The position numbers and the translations under genes are program-made. Shown piece by piece: positions 46,417 to 57,879 of a stretch of 64,000 nucleotides of DNA. A model generated the notes under the pieces. It searched no databases. It was given only the letters and a program-made list of their open reading frames with translations, and was not told the origin of the DNA. The stretch covers positions 124,001 through 188,000 of the forward strand of contig CAWJGF010000010.1 in assembly GCA_963842335.1 (NCBI GenBank), in the 5' to 3' direction. The first letter of the stretch is position 1. Every line of letters starts with the position of its first letter. This DNA is from PALSA-600 sp963842335 (GTDB taxonomy: Bacteria; Actinomycetota; Thermoleophilia; Gaiellales; Gaiellaceae).

Positions 46417-46437
46417 ATTGACGAGAGGAGTGCGACC

Positions 46438-46962
46438 GTGGACGATCGCGTGCACGTCTTGATCGCCGAGGACGAGACGATTATCCGCCTCGACCTGCGG
46501 CAGCTGCTCGAAACCGAGGGCCTCGCCGTCTGTGCAGAGGCGCGCGACGGGGTGGAAGCAGTCGAGCTGGCGCGTGAGACCCAGCCCGACGTCGCGATCC
46601 TCGACATGAAGATGCCGAATCTGGACGGGATCGAGGCGGCCCGCCGCATCTATGCCGAGCGGCCGATTCCGATCGTGATGCTGACGGCGTACGCCGATCC
46701 ACTCCTCGTGGAACGTGCCATCGGCGCGGGCGTCTTCGCCTATCTCGTGAAGCCGTTTCGCTCGACCGATGTCGTCCCGACCGTTCGGGCGGCTGTGGCG
46801 CGTCACGAGGAGCTGCTTGCTTCTCGGCGCGAGCGTGGCAGCGGCGAGGCGCCGATCGAAGTCGACGTCCGCTCGAGCACGGGAGCCGTCTATCCGTTGC
46901 GCCTGCGGCGGGGGCCCGATGGCAACTTGAAGGTGTCGCTCGGGTCGGTCGATACTTCATAA
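46438..46962 (+). CDS. receiver-domain response regulator without ANTAR output domain
   Basis: Protein of 174 aa. Residues 1-122 form a receiver domain closely like those of ANTAR regulators such as PdtaR: LIAEDETIIRLDLRQLLETEG, phospho-acceptor Asp in VAILDMKMPNLDG, and conserved Lys in YLVKPF. Where the helical RNA-binding ANTAR domain would follow, there is only a basic, strand-like tail of about 45 residues (PIEVDVRSSTGAVYPLRLRR). The start is GTG 46438. The stop codon lies within the next box, which precedes the argB-like gene. Confidence 0.85.
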   Translation: MDDRVHVLIAEDETIIRLDLRQLLETEGLAVCAEARDGVEAVELARETQPDVAILDMKMPNLDGIEAARRIYAERPIPIVMLTAYADPLLVERAIGAGVFAYLVKPFRSTDVVPTVRAAVARHEELLASRRERGSGEAPIEVDVRSSTGAVYPLRLRRGPDGNLKVSLGSVDTS

Positions 46963-46970
46963 TGTAAAGT
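46954..46970. promoter_or_regulatory. box ACTTCA-N5-TAAAGT before the acetylglutamate-kinase-like gene
   Basis: ACTTCATAATGTAAAGT begins in the last codons of the response-regulator gene. Its end is 6 bp before ATC 46977, the same spacing as between the sir box and the sir ATG. Confidence 0.55.
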
Positions 46971-46976
46971 GAATCG

Positions 46977-47638
46977 ATCGCAACTCTTACGATCGTCAAG
47001 TGTGGCGGAGCGGCCCTCGCTCGAGGGCCTTTTGTGCTGGAACGGTACGTCCAGCCGGGCGACGCAGCGTGCGTCGTGCACGGAGCCGGAGCTCGCATCA
47101 CCGCCGCACTGCGGCGAGCCGGGATCGACTCACACTTCATCGGTGGCCGGCGCGTGACGAGCAGCGAGGCGCTGCCGATCGTGCGGGAGGCGTTCCGGCA
47201 GGAAAACGACGAGCTCTGCGGTCAGGTCGGCCCCGGGGCGGTGGGGCTGATGGGCGACGACCTTGGCCTCGAGGCCGATCCGCTGCCGGGATACGGGCAC
47301 GCGGGAATGCTCCGGCCCATCGTCCCGTCCGTTCTCTGGGGCGTCCTCGCCGCTGCAGGCGTCCCAGTGGTCGCTCCGCTCGCGCGAGGCCCGCTGAACG
47401 TGAACGCCGACGACGCTGCCGCAACGCTTGCGATTGCGCTCGGCGCCGACCGGCTCGTCTTCGTCTCCGACGTCGCCGGCGTTATCGTCGATGGTGAAGT
47501 GCTGACCGAACTCTCCGCGAGCGACATCTCCGGCCTGAACGGCGCGCTGAGCGGCGGCATCCTGCCGAAGCTCGAGGCAGCGGTCGCGGCCGCCCGTGAG
47601 GGCGTGCGCGCCGAGGTCGGGGCGACCCGCGTGCTCGC

Positions 47639-47642
<4 letters not shown>
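46977..47642 (+). CDS. argB: acetylglutamate kinase-like amino-acid kinase with non-canonical start
   Basis: Amino-acid kinase of about 221 aa, probably phosphorylating N-acetylglutamate. The nucleotide and substrate motifs are TIVKCGGAAL at the N-terminus, VVHGAG, LNVNADDAAATLAIALGAD and LVFVSDVAGV. The frame opens at 46968, and the first ATG/GTG/TTG is GTG 47034, which would delete the essential KxGG strand. ATC 46977 would give MATLTIVKCGG, the expected N-terminus, so an ATC start on a leaderless mRNA is proposed; a frameshift from GTG 46969 is an alternative. It is compact compared with E. coli ArgB (258 aa), with a short first helix and VHGAG for VHGGG. Confidence 0.72.
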
Positions 47643-48904
<1,262 letters not shown>

Positions 48905-48959
48905 GAATCCACAGCCGATTCACAGGTGTTCCGTCCGGCCTCTCAGGAGACTCCCAGGA

Positions 48960-49682
48960 ATGCCGTGCACCGTGTCGGACATGACAAACACATTTGAGAC
49001 AGCAGGTCGAATTCTCGTCGTCGACGACGAGTCCTCGATCACCGATGCGGTTGCGACCGCGCTTCGCTATGAAGGCTACGAGGTGGAAGAGGCCTCGACG
49101 GGCCATGACGCTCTCGCGTCTGTCACCCGAGCCGAGCCCGACCTGGTCGTCCTGGACTGGATGCTGCCGGATATCTCCGGCATCGAGGTCGGCCGGCGAA
49201 TGCGGGAACGCGGCTTCAAGACGGCGATACTCTTCCTGACCGCGAAGGACGCTGTCGAGGACAAGGTCGAGGCGCTGCGTGCGGGGGGCGACGACTACGT
49301 CACCAAGCCCTTCTCGCTCGCCGAGATCGTCGCGCGGGTCCAGGCGGTGCTCCGCCGGACGAACGGCGGCCCGCCGACGGAGATCCTCCGTGTCGCCGAC
49401 GTGACCCTTGACGAGAGCCGCCACGAGGTGTTCCGCGGCGAGACCGCGATCGAGCTGACCGCAACCGAGTTCAATCTGCTCCGTTTCTTCATGCTCAACC
49501 CGCGACGGGTCCTGTCGAAATCGCAGATCCTCCAGAACGTCTGGCACTACGACTTCGGAGGCAGCGGCAATGTCGTCGAGACCTACGTCAGCTACCTGCG
49601 CCGGAAGCTCGATGCGGCCGGACCGCCGTTGATCCGGACCGTGCGACAGGTCGGCTACATGCTGGACGCGGAGCGGGAGTAG
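48960..49682 (+). CDS. OmpR-family response regulator
   Basis: DNA-binding response regulator (240 aa). The receiver (ILVVDDESSITDAVATALRYE, phospho-acceptor in LVVLDWMLPD, Lys in YVTKPFS) is followed by a winged helix (ELTATEFNLLRFFMLNPRRVLSKSQIL, shown in part). ATG 48960 has AGGAG upstream; ATG 48981 is an alternative. It lies immediately before its sensor kinase and is closest in style to MprA/TcrA-type regulators. Confidence 0.93.
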   Translation: MPCTVSDMTNTFETAGRILVVDDESSITDAVATALRYEGYEVEEASTGHDALASVTRAEPDLVVLDWMLPDISGIEVGRRMRERGFKTAILFLTAKDAVEDKVEALRAGGDDYVTKPFSLAEIVARVQAVLRRTNGGPPTEILRVADVTLDESRHEVFRGETAIELTATEFNLLRFFMLNPRRVLSKSQILQNVWHYDFGGSGNVVETYVSYLRRKLDAAGPPLIRTVRQVGYMLDAERE

Positions 49683-51149
49683 GTGTTTCGCCGGCTCTCG
49701 CTGCGGGCGCGACTCATCCTCGGTGTCATCGCTCTGTCAGCGCTCGGGCTCGCGACGGCCGACGTCATCACCTACACGTCGCTGCACCGCTTCCTCATCT
49801 CCCGTACCGACGACTTCCTCGACACGGCGCACGTGTCGGCGGAGTCCGGCCTGCACGGCCCGGGTCGCGGCCCTCAGCACGACGGGCAGCAGGAGCCCGA
49901 CTCTGCCCGAGGCCCGGACATCAGCCGCCTCGAGGCGCAGGTTCCGGGTCTCTTCGTCCAGCTGAGGCGTGCGAACGGGACGATCGTCGCAACGGGCGCT
50001 GCGCCGCAGTTCTCGGGCACGAAGCAGGCGCCACCGCCGCGTCTTCCGACGTCGATCGCGCTGACCTCGCGTAGTGGTGCCGACCGGGTCAGCTACTTCA
50101 GCGTTCCCGCGACGGAGGGTGGAGGCCGTTATCGCGTTCGGGCCTCGAGCGACCCCGGCAGCAATGGATACGTTCTCCTCGTCGCGAGCTCGCTCTCGAG
50201 CGTCGACAGCACGCTCCATCAGCTGGTCCTCGTCGAAGTGCTCGTGACGTTGGCCGCGCTCGGCGGCGTCGCACTGCTCGGCTTCTGGGTCATCGGGGTC
50301 GGGTTGCGGCCGCTCACGGAGATCGGCGCGACGGCCGCGACGATCGCCGCCGGCGATCTGTCGCGCCGGGTCGCGCGCGAGGACGAGGGCACCGAAGTCG
50401 GGAGGCTTGGCCTGGCGCTCAACGCGATGCTCGCGCAGATCGAGAGCGCGTTCCGGGCGCGCGAGGCCTCGGAACGGAAGCTGCGGCGCTTCGTCGCCGA
50501 TGCCTCGCACGAGCTGCGCACGCCCCTCGCGGCGGTGCGCGCGTACTCCGAGCTCTTCTCGCGAGGTGCGGCCGAGCGACCGGACGATCTCGAGCGGTCG
50601 ATGGCCGGAATCACCCGTGAATCCGAGCGGATGAGCCTCCTCGTCGAGGATCTGCTGCTCCTGGCGCGGCTCGATGAGGGCCGGCCGCTCGCCCGCGAGC
50701 CCATCGAGTTGCGGGAGGTCGTCGCCGAGTCCCTCGAGACCGCGCGGACCCTCGAGCCGGATCGGGTGATCGAAAGCCGGCTCGACGACGTGACGGTGGT
50801 CGGCGATCGCGACCGCCTGCGCCAGATCGTCGACAACCTTCTCTCGAACGTTCGCGCCCACGCGGATCGGGATGCGTCCGTGACGGTGACACTGCAACGA
50901 ACGGGCGAGCTCGTCCGTCTCACCGTCTCCGATACCGGGCCGGGGTTGACCGACGAACAGGCCGACCATGCGTTCGAGCGCTTCTACCGTGCCGATCCGT
51001 CGCGTGCTCGCACAGCGGGCGGCGCCGGGCTCGGCCTCTCGATCGTCGCGGCGGTGACGGAGTCACATGGCGGGCGCGCGAGCGTCGGCACCTCGCCCGA
51101 CGGGGGCGCGGCCTTCACGATCGAGCTTCCCGTCGCCGAGAGCTCGTAA
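49683..51149 (+). CDS. sensor histidine kinase (HAMP, HisKA, HATPase)
   Basis: Membrane sensor (488 aa) paired with the preceding regulator. A first membrane segment near residue 12-30 is followed by an extracytoplasmic domain of about 150 residues with a His/Gly/Pro-rich stretch. The second membrane segment lies near 180-205, then HAMP. The phospho-acceptor is in FVADASHELRTPLAAV, and the ATPase boxes are DNLLSNV, VSDTGPGL and GAGLGLSIV. The start is GTG 49683, right after the regulator stop. Signal unknown. Confidence 0.94.
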   Translation: MFRRLSLRARLILGVIALSALGLATADVITYTSLHRFLISRTDDFLDTAHVSAESGLHGPGRGPQHDGQQEPDSARGPDISRLEAQVPGLFVQLRRANGTIVATGAAPQFSGTKQAPPPRLPTSIALTSRSGADRVSYFSVPATEGGGRYRVRASSDPGSNGYVLLVASSLSSVDSTLHQLVLVEVLVTLAALGGVALLGFWVIGVGLRPLTEIGATAATIAAGDLSRRVAREDEGTEVGRLGLALNAMLAQIESAFRAREASERKLRRFVADASHELRTPLAAVRAYSELFSRGAAERPDDLERSMAGITRESERMSLLVEDLLLLARLDEGRPLAREPIELREVVAESLETARTLEPDRVIESRLDDVTVVGDRDRLRQIVDNLLSNVRAHADRDASVTVTLQRTGELVRLTVSDTGPGLTDEQADHAFERFYRADPSRARTAGGAGLGLSIVAAVTESHGGRASVGTSPDGGAAFTIELPVAESS

Positions 51150-51159
51150 GCCGGCGGTA

Positions 51160-51190
51160 GGGGTGACGCCGGAGACTCCGGCGTCACCCC
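51160..51190. terminator. bidirectional hairpin after the two-component operon
   Basis: GGGGTGACGCCGG and CCGGCGTCACCCC form a perfect 13-bp stem with a 5-nt loop, between the kinase stop and the stop of the convergent small secreted gene. There is no T-tract. Confidence 0.65.
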
Positions 51191-51201
51191 CTGTTCGCCC
51201 G

Positions 51202-51411
51202 CTACATGTTCGGACAGGCCGTCGAGTTGTGCGGCGTCGACGGAGTCGTCGTCGACGGGGCCGTCGTCGAAGGTGTGGTGGTCGTCGCGGCCGGTGTGGT
51301 CGTCGTCGCCGAGGAGCCGCCGGTCGCCGCGTTGGCGATCGCGGCGCTACCTCCGGCGATGGCCGCGGTGACGACCACGCTCGCAAGGATCGTTCGGAGT
51401 CGCTTGTCCAT
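51202..51411 (-). CDS. small secreted Thr/Ser-rich protein
   Basis: Protein of 69 aa with a clear Sec signal (LRTILASVVVTAAIAGGSAA, then ANAA). The mature part is almost only Thr, Ser, Ala and Pro, with repeated TTTP, ending CPNM. An ideal ribosome site AGGAGGTGA precedes ATG 51411, which argues that it is a real gene despite low complexity. It lies directly beyond a two-component operon in convergent orientation. Function unknown; cell-surface or O-mannosylated peptide is a guess. Confidence 0.75.
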   Translation of the reverse strand: MDKRLRTILASVVVTAAIAGGSAAIANAATGGSSATTTTPAATTTTPSTTAPSTTTPSTPHNSTACPNM

Positions 51412-51535
51412 TTCGAATCACCTCCTTTCGCCGTTCTCGTCGCTTGGTCCGAGTCAACCCGCCACGCCTATGGCGCCTGTAAGAAATCGCTGGCAACCTC
51501 CTGTGGAGCGGTCGGGGCGGGCTACCCTCCGAACC

Positions 51536-52639
51536 ATGTTCGAGCGCGTGCGACCGGTGACACGCGCGCTCCCGTTCGCCGTTGCGATCATCTCGCTCGG
51601 TGCTCTCGCCGGGTGCGGCTCCCGGGCGAACACTTCTGGATCGCGAACCTCAACCACCCCCGCGAGGACGCAGAGCCTCGTTGCGATCGGCGCCGGTCTC
51701 CGTGGGCCTTCGGGCCTGAAAGCAACTGTCTATGCACGCGGACTGAAGCTGATGTCCGCCTTCGCGTTCGATTCTCGGGGGCGGCTGTGGGTCACGACCT
51801 CCGGCGCGACGACGCACGGGACAGACGGGCTCTACCTCGTCGCGCGTGCAGGTGCGCGGCCGACCCGGCTCACCGAGGCGTTTCGGGGGCCGCTCGGGCT
51901 TGTCTGGATCCGCGGCAAGCTGTACGTCAGCTCGCTCGGCCGGGTCAGCGCACTTGCAGGCTTAGAGGGCACGCACTTCGCTTCGCGCACGACGGTTCTC
52001 ATCGGCCCTCGCGGCGGTGGGGAGAACAACAATCTCGTCGAGTCGCCTGCCGGTCGAATCGTGATGGGAGTGTCTGCGTCATGCGACCACTGCACGCCGG
52101 CGAGCAAATGGTCGGGCTCGATCGTCGAGTTCAAGACCGACGGCACGGACCTGCGGGCTGTGGCAGAGCGCGTTCGCGCCCCCTACGGGCTCGCGTACTA
52201 CCCGGGCACCGGCCATCTGCTCGCAACGTTGAACCAGCGCGACGATCTGGGCGCAAAGACACCGGGCGACTGGCTGGCTCTCGTTCGCGACGGAGACGAC
52301 TTCGGGTTCCCGCAGTGCTACGGGCAGGGTGGTGCCGCGTGCGACGGGGTGCCGCAGCCGCTCGCCGTCCTCGATATGCACGCGGCCGCCGGAGGGCTCG
52401 CGATCGTGCGGCACGAGCTCGGCGGCGCACTCGGCCCGGCCGCTCTCGTTGCCGAATGGGCGGAGGGAGAGGTGCTGCGAGTTCCGCTCGCGGCGCAGGG
52501 CGAACGGGCGGGCGCCGCAGTCCCGTTCCTCACCGGGCTCGTACATCCCCTGCCGGTCGCTGTCGCGCCGGGCGGTGTCGTTCTGGTCGGAGACTGGACA
52601 ACCGGCGTGGTCTACCGGATCGCTCGCGCCTCCCGCTGA
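51536..52639 (+). CDS. lipoprotein, PQQ-dependent sugar dehydrogenase-like beta propeller
   Basis: Exported lipoprotein (367 aa) with lipobox LAGC in ISLGALAGCGS. A glucose/sorbosone dehydrogenase-like six-bladed propeller follows: AFDSRGRLWVTTSG, GPLGLVWIRGKLYVSSLG, RAPYGLAYYPGTGHLLATLN, and DDFGFPQCYG near the active site. Catalytic histidine and PQQ ligands were not firmly assigned, so it may be a non-enzymatic propeller. ATG 51536 is used because it begins the signal peptide. The 124 bp before it show no clear promoter. Confidence 0.8.
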   Translation: MFERVRPVTRALPFAVAIISLGALAGCGSRANTSGSRTSTTPARTQSLVAIGAGLRGPSGLKATVYARGLKLMSAFAFDSRGRLWVTTSGATTHGTDGLYLVARAGARPTRLTEAFRGPLGLVWIRGKLYVSSLGRVSALAGLEGTHFASRTTVLIGPRGGGENNNLVESPAGRIVMGVSASCDHCTPASKWSGSIVEFKTDGTDLRAVAERVRAPYGLAYYPGTGHLLATLNQRDDLGAKTPGDWLALVRDGDDFGFPQCYGQGGAACDGVPQPLAVLDMHAAAGGLAIVRHELGGALGPAALVAEWAEGEVLRVPLAAQGERAGAAVPFLTGLVHPLPVAVAPGGVVLVGDWTTGVVYRIARASR

Positions 52640-52648
52640 GCCCGGCCC

Positions 52649-52873
52649 TCAGTCGGTGTAGGGCCGTGCGTTCTTCCGGTCGTACCACCACGCGAAGGTC
52701 AGCGCGACGACCACGACGATGGCGAACGCGCCGAAGAATCCCCAGGCGATGATGGCCTTGCTGAAGAAGACGATCACGAGGAGCCCCGCGATCGCGATCG
52801 CGATCACGGCGCCGACCACCTTCAGGACGAAGCGACCGCCCGAATCGTCGCTGTACGCACCCTGTCCGCTCAT
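52649..52873 (-). CDS. small membrane protein with two transmembrane segments
   Basis: Protein of 74 aa starting MSGQGAYSDD, with two hydrophobic stretches (VVGAVIAIAIAGLLVIVFF and WGFFGAFAIVVVVALTFAW) and a short charged C-terminus. ATG 52873 has AGGAGAG upstream; an in-frame start at 52909 lacks one. It is convergent with the lipoprotein gene, 9 bp apart. No family recognised. Confidence 0.7.
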   Translation of the reverse strand: MSGQGAYSDDSGGRFVLKVVGAVIAIAIAGLLVIVFFSKAIIAWGFFGAFAIVVVVALTFAWWYDRKNARPYTD

Positions 52874-53018
52874 GGCTCTCCTGTCGTTGTCCGGAATCCC
52901 GGTTCGCATCGTACGACGCAGCCGGTCAGGCCAATAGCCTCGCCGCCCGTTCCCGCTCGATCATCATCCGATCAGGGTGACGGCGGCAGATGGGATGGAG
53001 CGCGAGAAGGGCGCGTCC

Positions 53019-53316
53019 TTACTGTGCGGCGAAGGCGCGGAGCGCGGCCAGGAGCCCCCGGAGCTCGAGTCCGCGCTCGGTGAGCCGGTACTCGGTTCGC
53101 GGCGGGCGGGCGTCGACGATCGCCCGCACGAGGATGCCTTCCGCCTCGAGCTCCGCGAGCCGAGCGGTGAGCGTCGCCGGCGGGATGGCGCCGACCGCTT
53201 GCAGGAACTCGTTGAATCGCACCGCGCCATCGTGGGAGGCCCAGATGATCGACACGGTCCAGCGTCGCTCGAGGAGGCCCGCCGCGCGGCGGACCTCCTC
53301 GGGCACCGGGCTGCAG

Positions 53317-53330
<14 letters not shown>
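53019..53330 (-). CDS. HxlR-family winged-helix regulator
   Basis: Second HxlR protein in the window (103 aa). CRNCSPVPEEVRRAAGLLERRW at the N-terminus (part shown) holds two cysteines, and the fold continues with RFNEFLQAVGAIPPATLTAR and the wing PPRTEYRLTERG. Its ATG lies 14 bp inside the end of lon, so it is translationally coupled to lon. That pairing suggests a stress or redox role, by inference. Confidence 0.87.
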
Positions 53331-55602
<2,272 letters not shown>

Positions 55603-55615
55603 GTCAGGCTCCTCA

Positions 55616-55632
55616 GATTCAATGGTTGAAGC
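55616..55632. promoter_or_regulatory. box upstream of lon, proximal copy
   Basis: On the lon strand the sequence reads GCTTCA-ACCAT-TGAATC, a 5-of-6 inverted repeat of the nine-box family, beginning 14 bp upstream of the lon GTG and next to its ribosome site. Confidence 0.5.
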
Positions 55633-55633
55633 A

Positions 55634-55650
55634 ACTACAACGATTGAAGT
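55634..55650. promoter_or_regulatory. box upstream of lon, distal copy
   Basis: On the lon strand it reads ACTTCA-ATCGT-TGTAGT, sharing TGTAGT with the boxes before glnB and sir. The two lon copies are 1 bp apart, 18 bp centre to centre, a spacing suited to cooperative binding. Confidence 0.55.
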
Positions 55651-55725
55651 AAGTGTGCCATTCCAGGCCCGGGTGCCGCTTCCTGGCTCCGGCCGGCGCG
55701 TCAGCCGGGAGGAACCACGCCAGCC

Positions 55726-57174
55726 TCAGGGTGCCGGCTCGGCGGCGCCGGCGGTGGCCGGGTCGCCGACGAGGTGCGGCCCGAAGGCCTCTTCCGGACG
55801 GCGTTGTGGGATGCCGAAGGCCGCGGCGACGCCAACGGCGAGCGCCACGGTGCAGAGGATGAACGCCAGGGTGTAGCCGTGGGTGCTCGGGTACCCGTTC
55901 GCGCCGACCGTGCTCGCGAGGACGGACGCGGTGGCTGCGCCGCCGAAACCGCCGCCGACGGTGCGCGTGACCGTGTTCATCCCCGTCGCGACGCCCGTTT
56001 GCTCGGGGCCGACATTCTCGATGATCAGGTTCGCCATCGCCGCGAACGCGAGGCCGATGCCGCTGCCGAGCAGTGCCGCAGCGAGGTAGACCTCCCAGCG
56101 CTCGTCGCGCGCGACGGCGAGCAGCAGGAACGACGCGAGCGACAAGATCCCGCCCGCGATCAGCGGTGGCTTCGAGCCGAACAGCTTTTCCAGGCGGCCG
56201 GTCTGCGATCCGACGATCAGCATCGCGATCGTCGTCGGCACCAGGAAGAGCCCGGCCTGGGTGACCGATGCGCCGAACCCGTAACCGGCCCGCGACGGCG
56301 TCTCGACGAACTGCGGGAGCAGGATGAACGACGAGTACATCCCAAACCCGAGCAGGAACGCCACGAGGTTCGTCGTCCAGACGCCGCGGATCCGCATCAT
56401 GTGCATGTCGACGAGGGGATGATCCGAGCGCGACTCGCTGCGAACCCACAGCGCGAGGAGCACGATGCCAAGCACGAGGCCGATAATCGTCTTGGTCGAT
56501 TCCCAGTGCCAGATCGCCGACTCGCTGACGGTGACGAGCACCGCGGTGAGACCGGCCGCCATCAGGGCGGCTCCGGCCCAGTTGATGCGCCCGGGCACTC
56601 GGATCGGGGACTCGGGGACGAAGAAATGCACCGCGACGGTCGCAATCACGATCGGGACCAGCGGGAGCCAGAAGAGATAGTGGTAGTTGAGGTTGTCGAC
56701 GATCGGCCCGGAGAGAACGACGCCGGCGCCGCCGCCGACGCCGAGCAGCGCCGACATCAACCCGATGCCGCCGGCAACACGCGCGCGGGGGAACTCGTCG
56801 CGAATGATCCCGAAGGCGAGTGGGAAGATTCCGCCTGCGGCGCCCTGGATCACGCGCCCGACAAGCATCACGGCGAGCGTCGTCGAGATCGCCGAGACCA
56901 CAGTGCCGACCGACAGAAGGACAAGGACGATCATCAACAACTTCTCCTTGCCGAACATGTCTCCCAGGCGGCCGATCAGGGGCGTAGCCACCGACGCGCT
57001 CAGCAGATAGGCCGTGAGCACCCAACTGACGGAGTTCTCCGAGGTGTGCAGGGCGTGCTGAAGGTCGGGCAGGGCCGGCGCGACGAGCGACTGGAGCAGC
57101 GCATACGAGACACCGGCGATCGCGAGGATCGCGAAGGTGACGTTGTAGTGCTGCCGATGAAGCGAGTCGGTCAA
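55726..57174 (-). CDS. MFS drug-efflux transporter, DHA2 type
   Basis: Membrane exporter (482 aa) with about 14 predicted segments. SWVLTAYLLSASVATPLIGRLGD is the motif A region, and the N-terminal half has MLVGRVIQGAAGGIFPLAFG. It starts at TTG 57174, overlapping the stop of the TetR gene, so the two form an operon. Substrate unknown. Confidence 0.9.
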   Translation of the reverse strand: MTDSLHRQHYNVTFAILAIAGVSYALLQSLVAPALPDLQHALHTSENSVSWVLTAYLLSASVATPLIGRLGDMFGKEKLLMIVLVLLSVGTVVSAISTTLAVMLVGRVIQGAAGGIFPLAFGIIRDEFPRARVAGGIGLMSALLGVGGGAGVVLSGPIVDNLNYHYLFWLPLVPIVIATVAVHFFVPESPIRVPGRINWAGAALMAAGLTAVLVTVSESAIWHWESTKTIIGLVLGIVLLALWVRSESRSDHPLVDMHMMRIRGVWTTNLVAFLLGFGMYSSFILLPQFVETPSRAGYGFGASVTQAGLFLVPTTIAMLIVGSQTGRLEKLFGSKPPLIAGGILSLASFLLLAVARDERWEVYLAAALLGSGIGLAFAAMANLIIENVGPEQTGVATGMNTVTRTVGGGFGGAATASVLASTVGANGYPSTHGYTLAFILCTVALAVGVAAAFGIPQRRPEEAFGPHLVGDPATAGAAEPAP

Positions 57175-57818
57175 CGTTGTCTCCGCTGGGCGCGGCCGAC
57201 TTGTGCTCTGGACAGCGGCGGATGCTGGAGCGGCGTGGCCGCATCCACACGTAGCCCGTCGAGCACGAGGCCGAGGTAGCGGCGCCAGATCTCGGGCGAG
57301 ACGTTGGTGGCGCAGTCGATGACGCCGTCGCCGCCCCAGAGGAGCAGCGGCAGGTCGTCGGCCGAGAAATCGAGCCGCAATGCTCCCTGAAGCTGTGCGC
57401 GCGAGACCAGCTCGACGAGCAGCGGCCGCATACGCCGGCGCATGGCGCCAGCACGCTCGCTGCCGTGGGTACCCGTTGCGAGGACGTCCATCAGACCGCG
57501 GTTCGCTGCGCGCAGCGCAAGGGCGCGCTCGAGGAAGGTGGAGAGACCGGCCCAGGCATCAGGTTCCTCAACCGCAGCGCTCGCCAGACCGAGAAACTCG
57601 GCGAAGGCGTCTTCGAGCACTGCATCGACGAGGTCTTCCTTCGTGGGGAAGTGCCGATAGAGCGTTCCCATCCCGACGCCGGCCGCGCGAGTGATCTCGT
57701 CGACAGAGGCGTCGACCCCGAAGCGCGCGAACAATATGCGCGCCGCCCCGACGATTTGCTCGCGGTTTCGTTTCGCATCGCTGCGCTGCTGCCGTTGCGC
57801 TGTCGCGGGGGCCGTCAC
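57171..57818 (-). CDS. TetR-family regulator
   Basis: TetR-type repressor (about 215 aa from GTG 57818). The helix-turn-helix is in REQIVGAARILFARFGVDAS, then AAGVGMGTLYRHFPTKEDL; the rest is a ligand-binding helical domain. An in-frame ATG at 57881 would extend the N-terminus over the divergent promoter and start, so GTG 57818 is preferred. It is placed between two MFS exporter genes and probably controls both. Confidence 0.88.
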   Translation of the reverse strand: MTAPATAQRQQRSDAKRNREQIVGAARILFARFGVDASVDEITRAAGVGMGTLYRHFPTKEDLVDAVLEDAFAEFLGLASAAVEEPDAWAGLSTFLERALALRAANRGLMDVLATGTHGSERAGAMRRRMRPLLVELVSRAQLQGALRLDFSADDLPLLLWGGDGVIDCATNVSPEIWRRYLGLVLDGLRVDAATPLQHPPLSRAQVGRAQRRQR

Positions 57819-57837
57819 GCGAGCAGCATGCCAGAAG

Positions 57838-57853
57838 CGGAGCGGTAGCTCCG
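57838..57853. promoter_or_regulatory. inverted repeat, candidate TetR operator
   Basis: CGGAGC-GGTA-GCTCCG is a perfect 6-bp inverted repeat in the 61-bp gap between the TetR gene and the divergent MFS gene, 26 bp before the latter's ATG. Confidence 0.45.
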
Positions 57854-57879
57854 GTTCCCGCTCGATAGGATCGGTGCCC

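Noticed and set aside
46438..46962. ANTAR-type antiterminator
   Set aside because: The receiver matches, but the C-terminal region is not helical and lacks the ANTAR signature, so only the receiver is claimed.
55603..55650. HspR HAIR operator upstream of lon
   Set aside because: The CTTGAGT-N7-ACTCAAG pattern is absent; the inverted repeats present have CTTCA halves and 5-bp centres.
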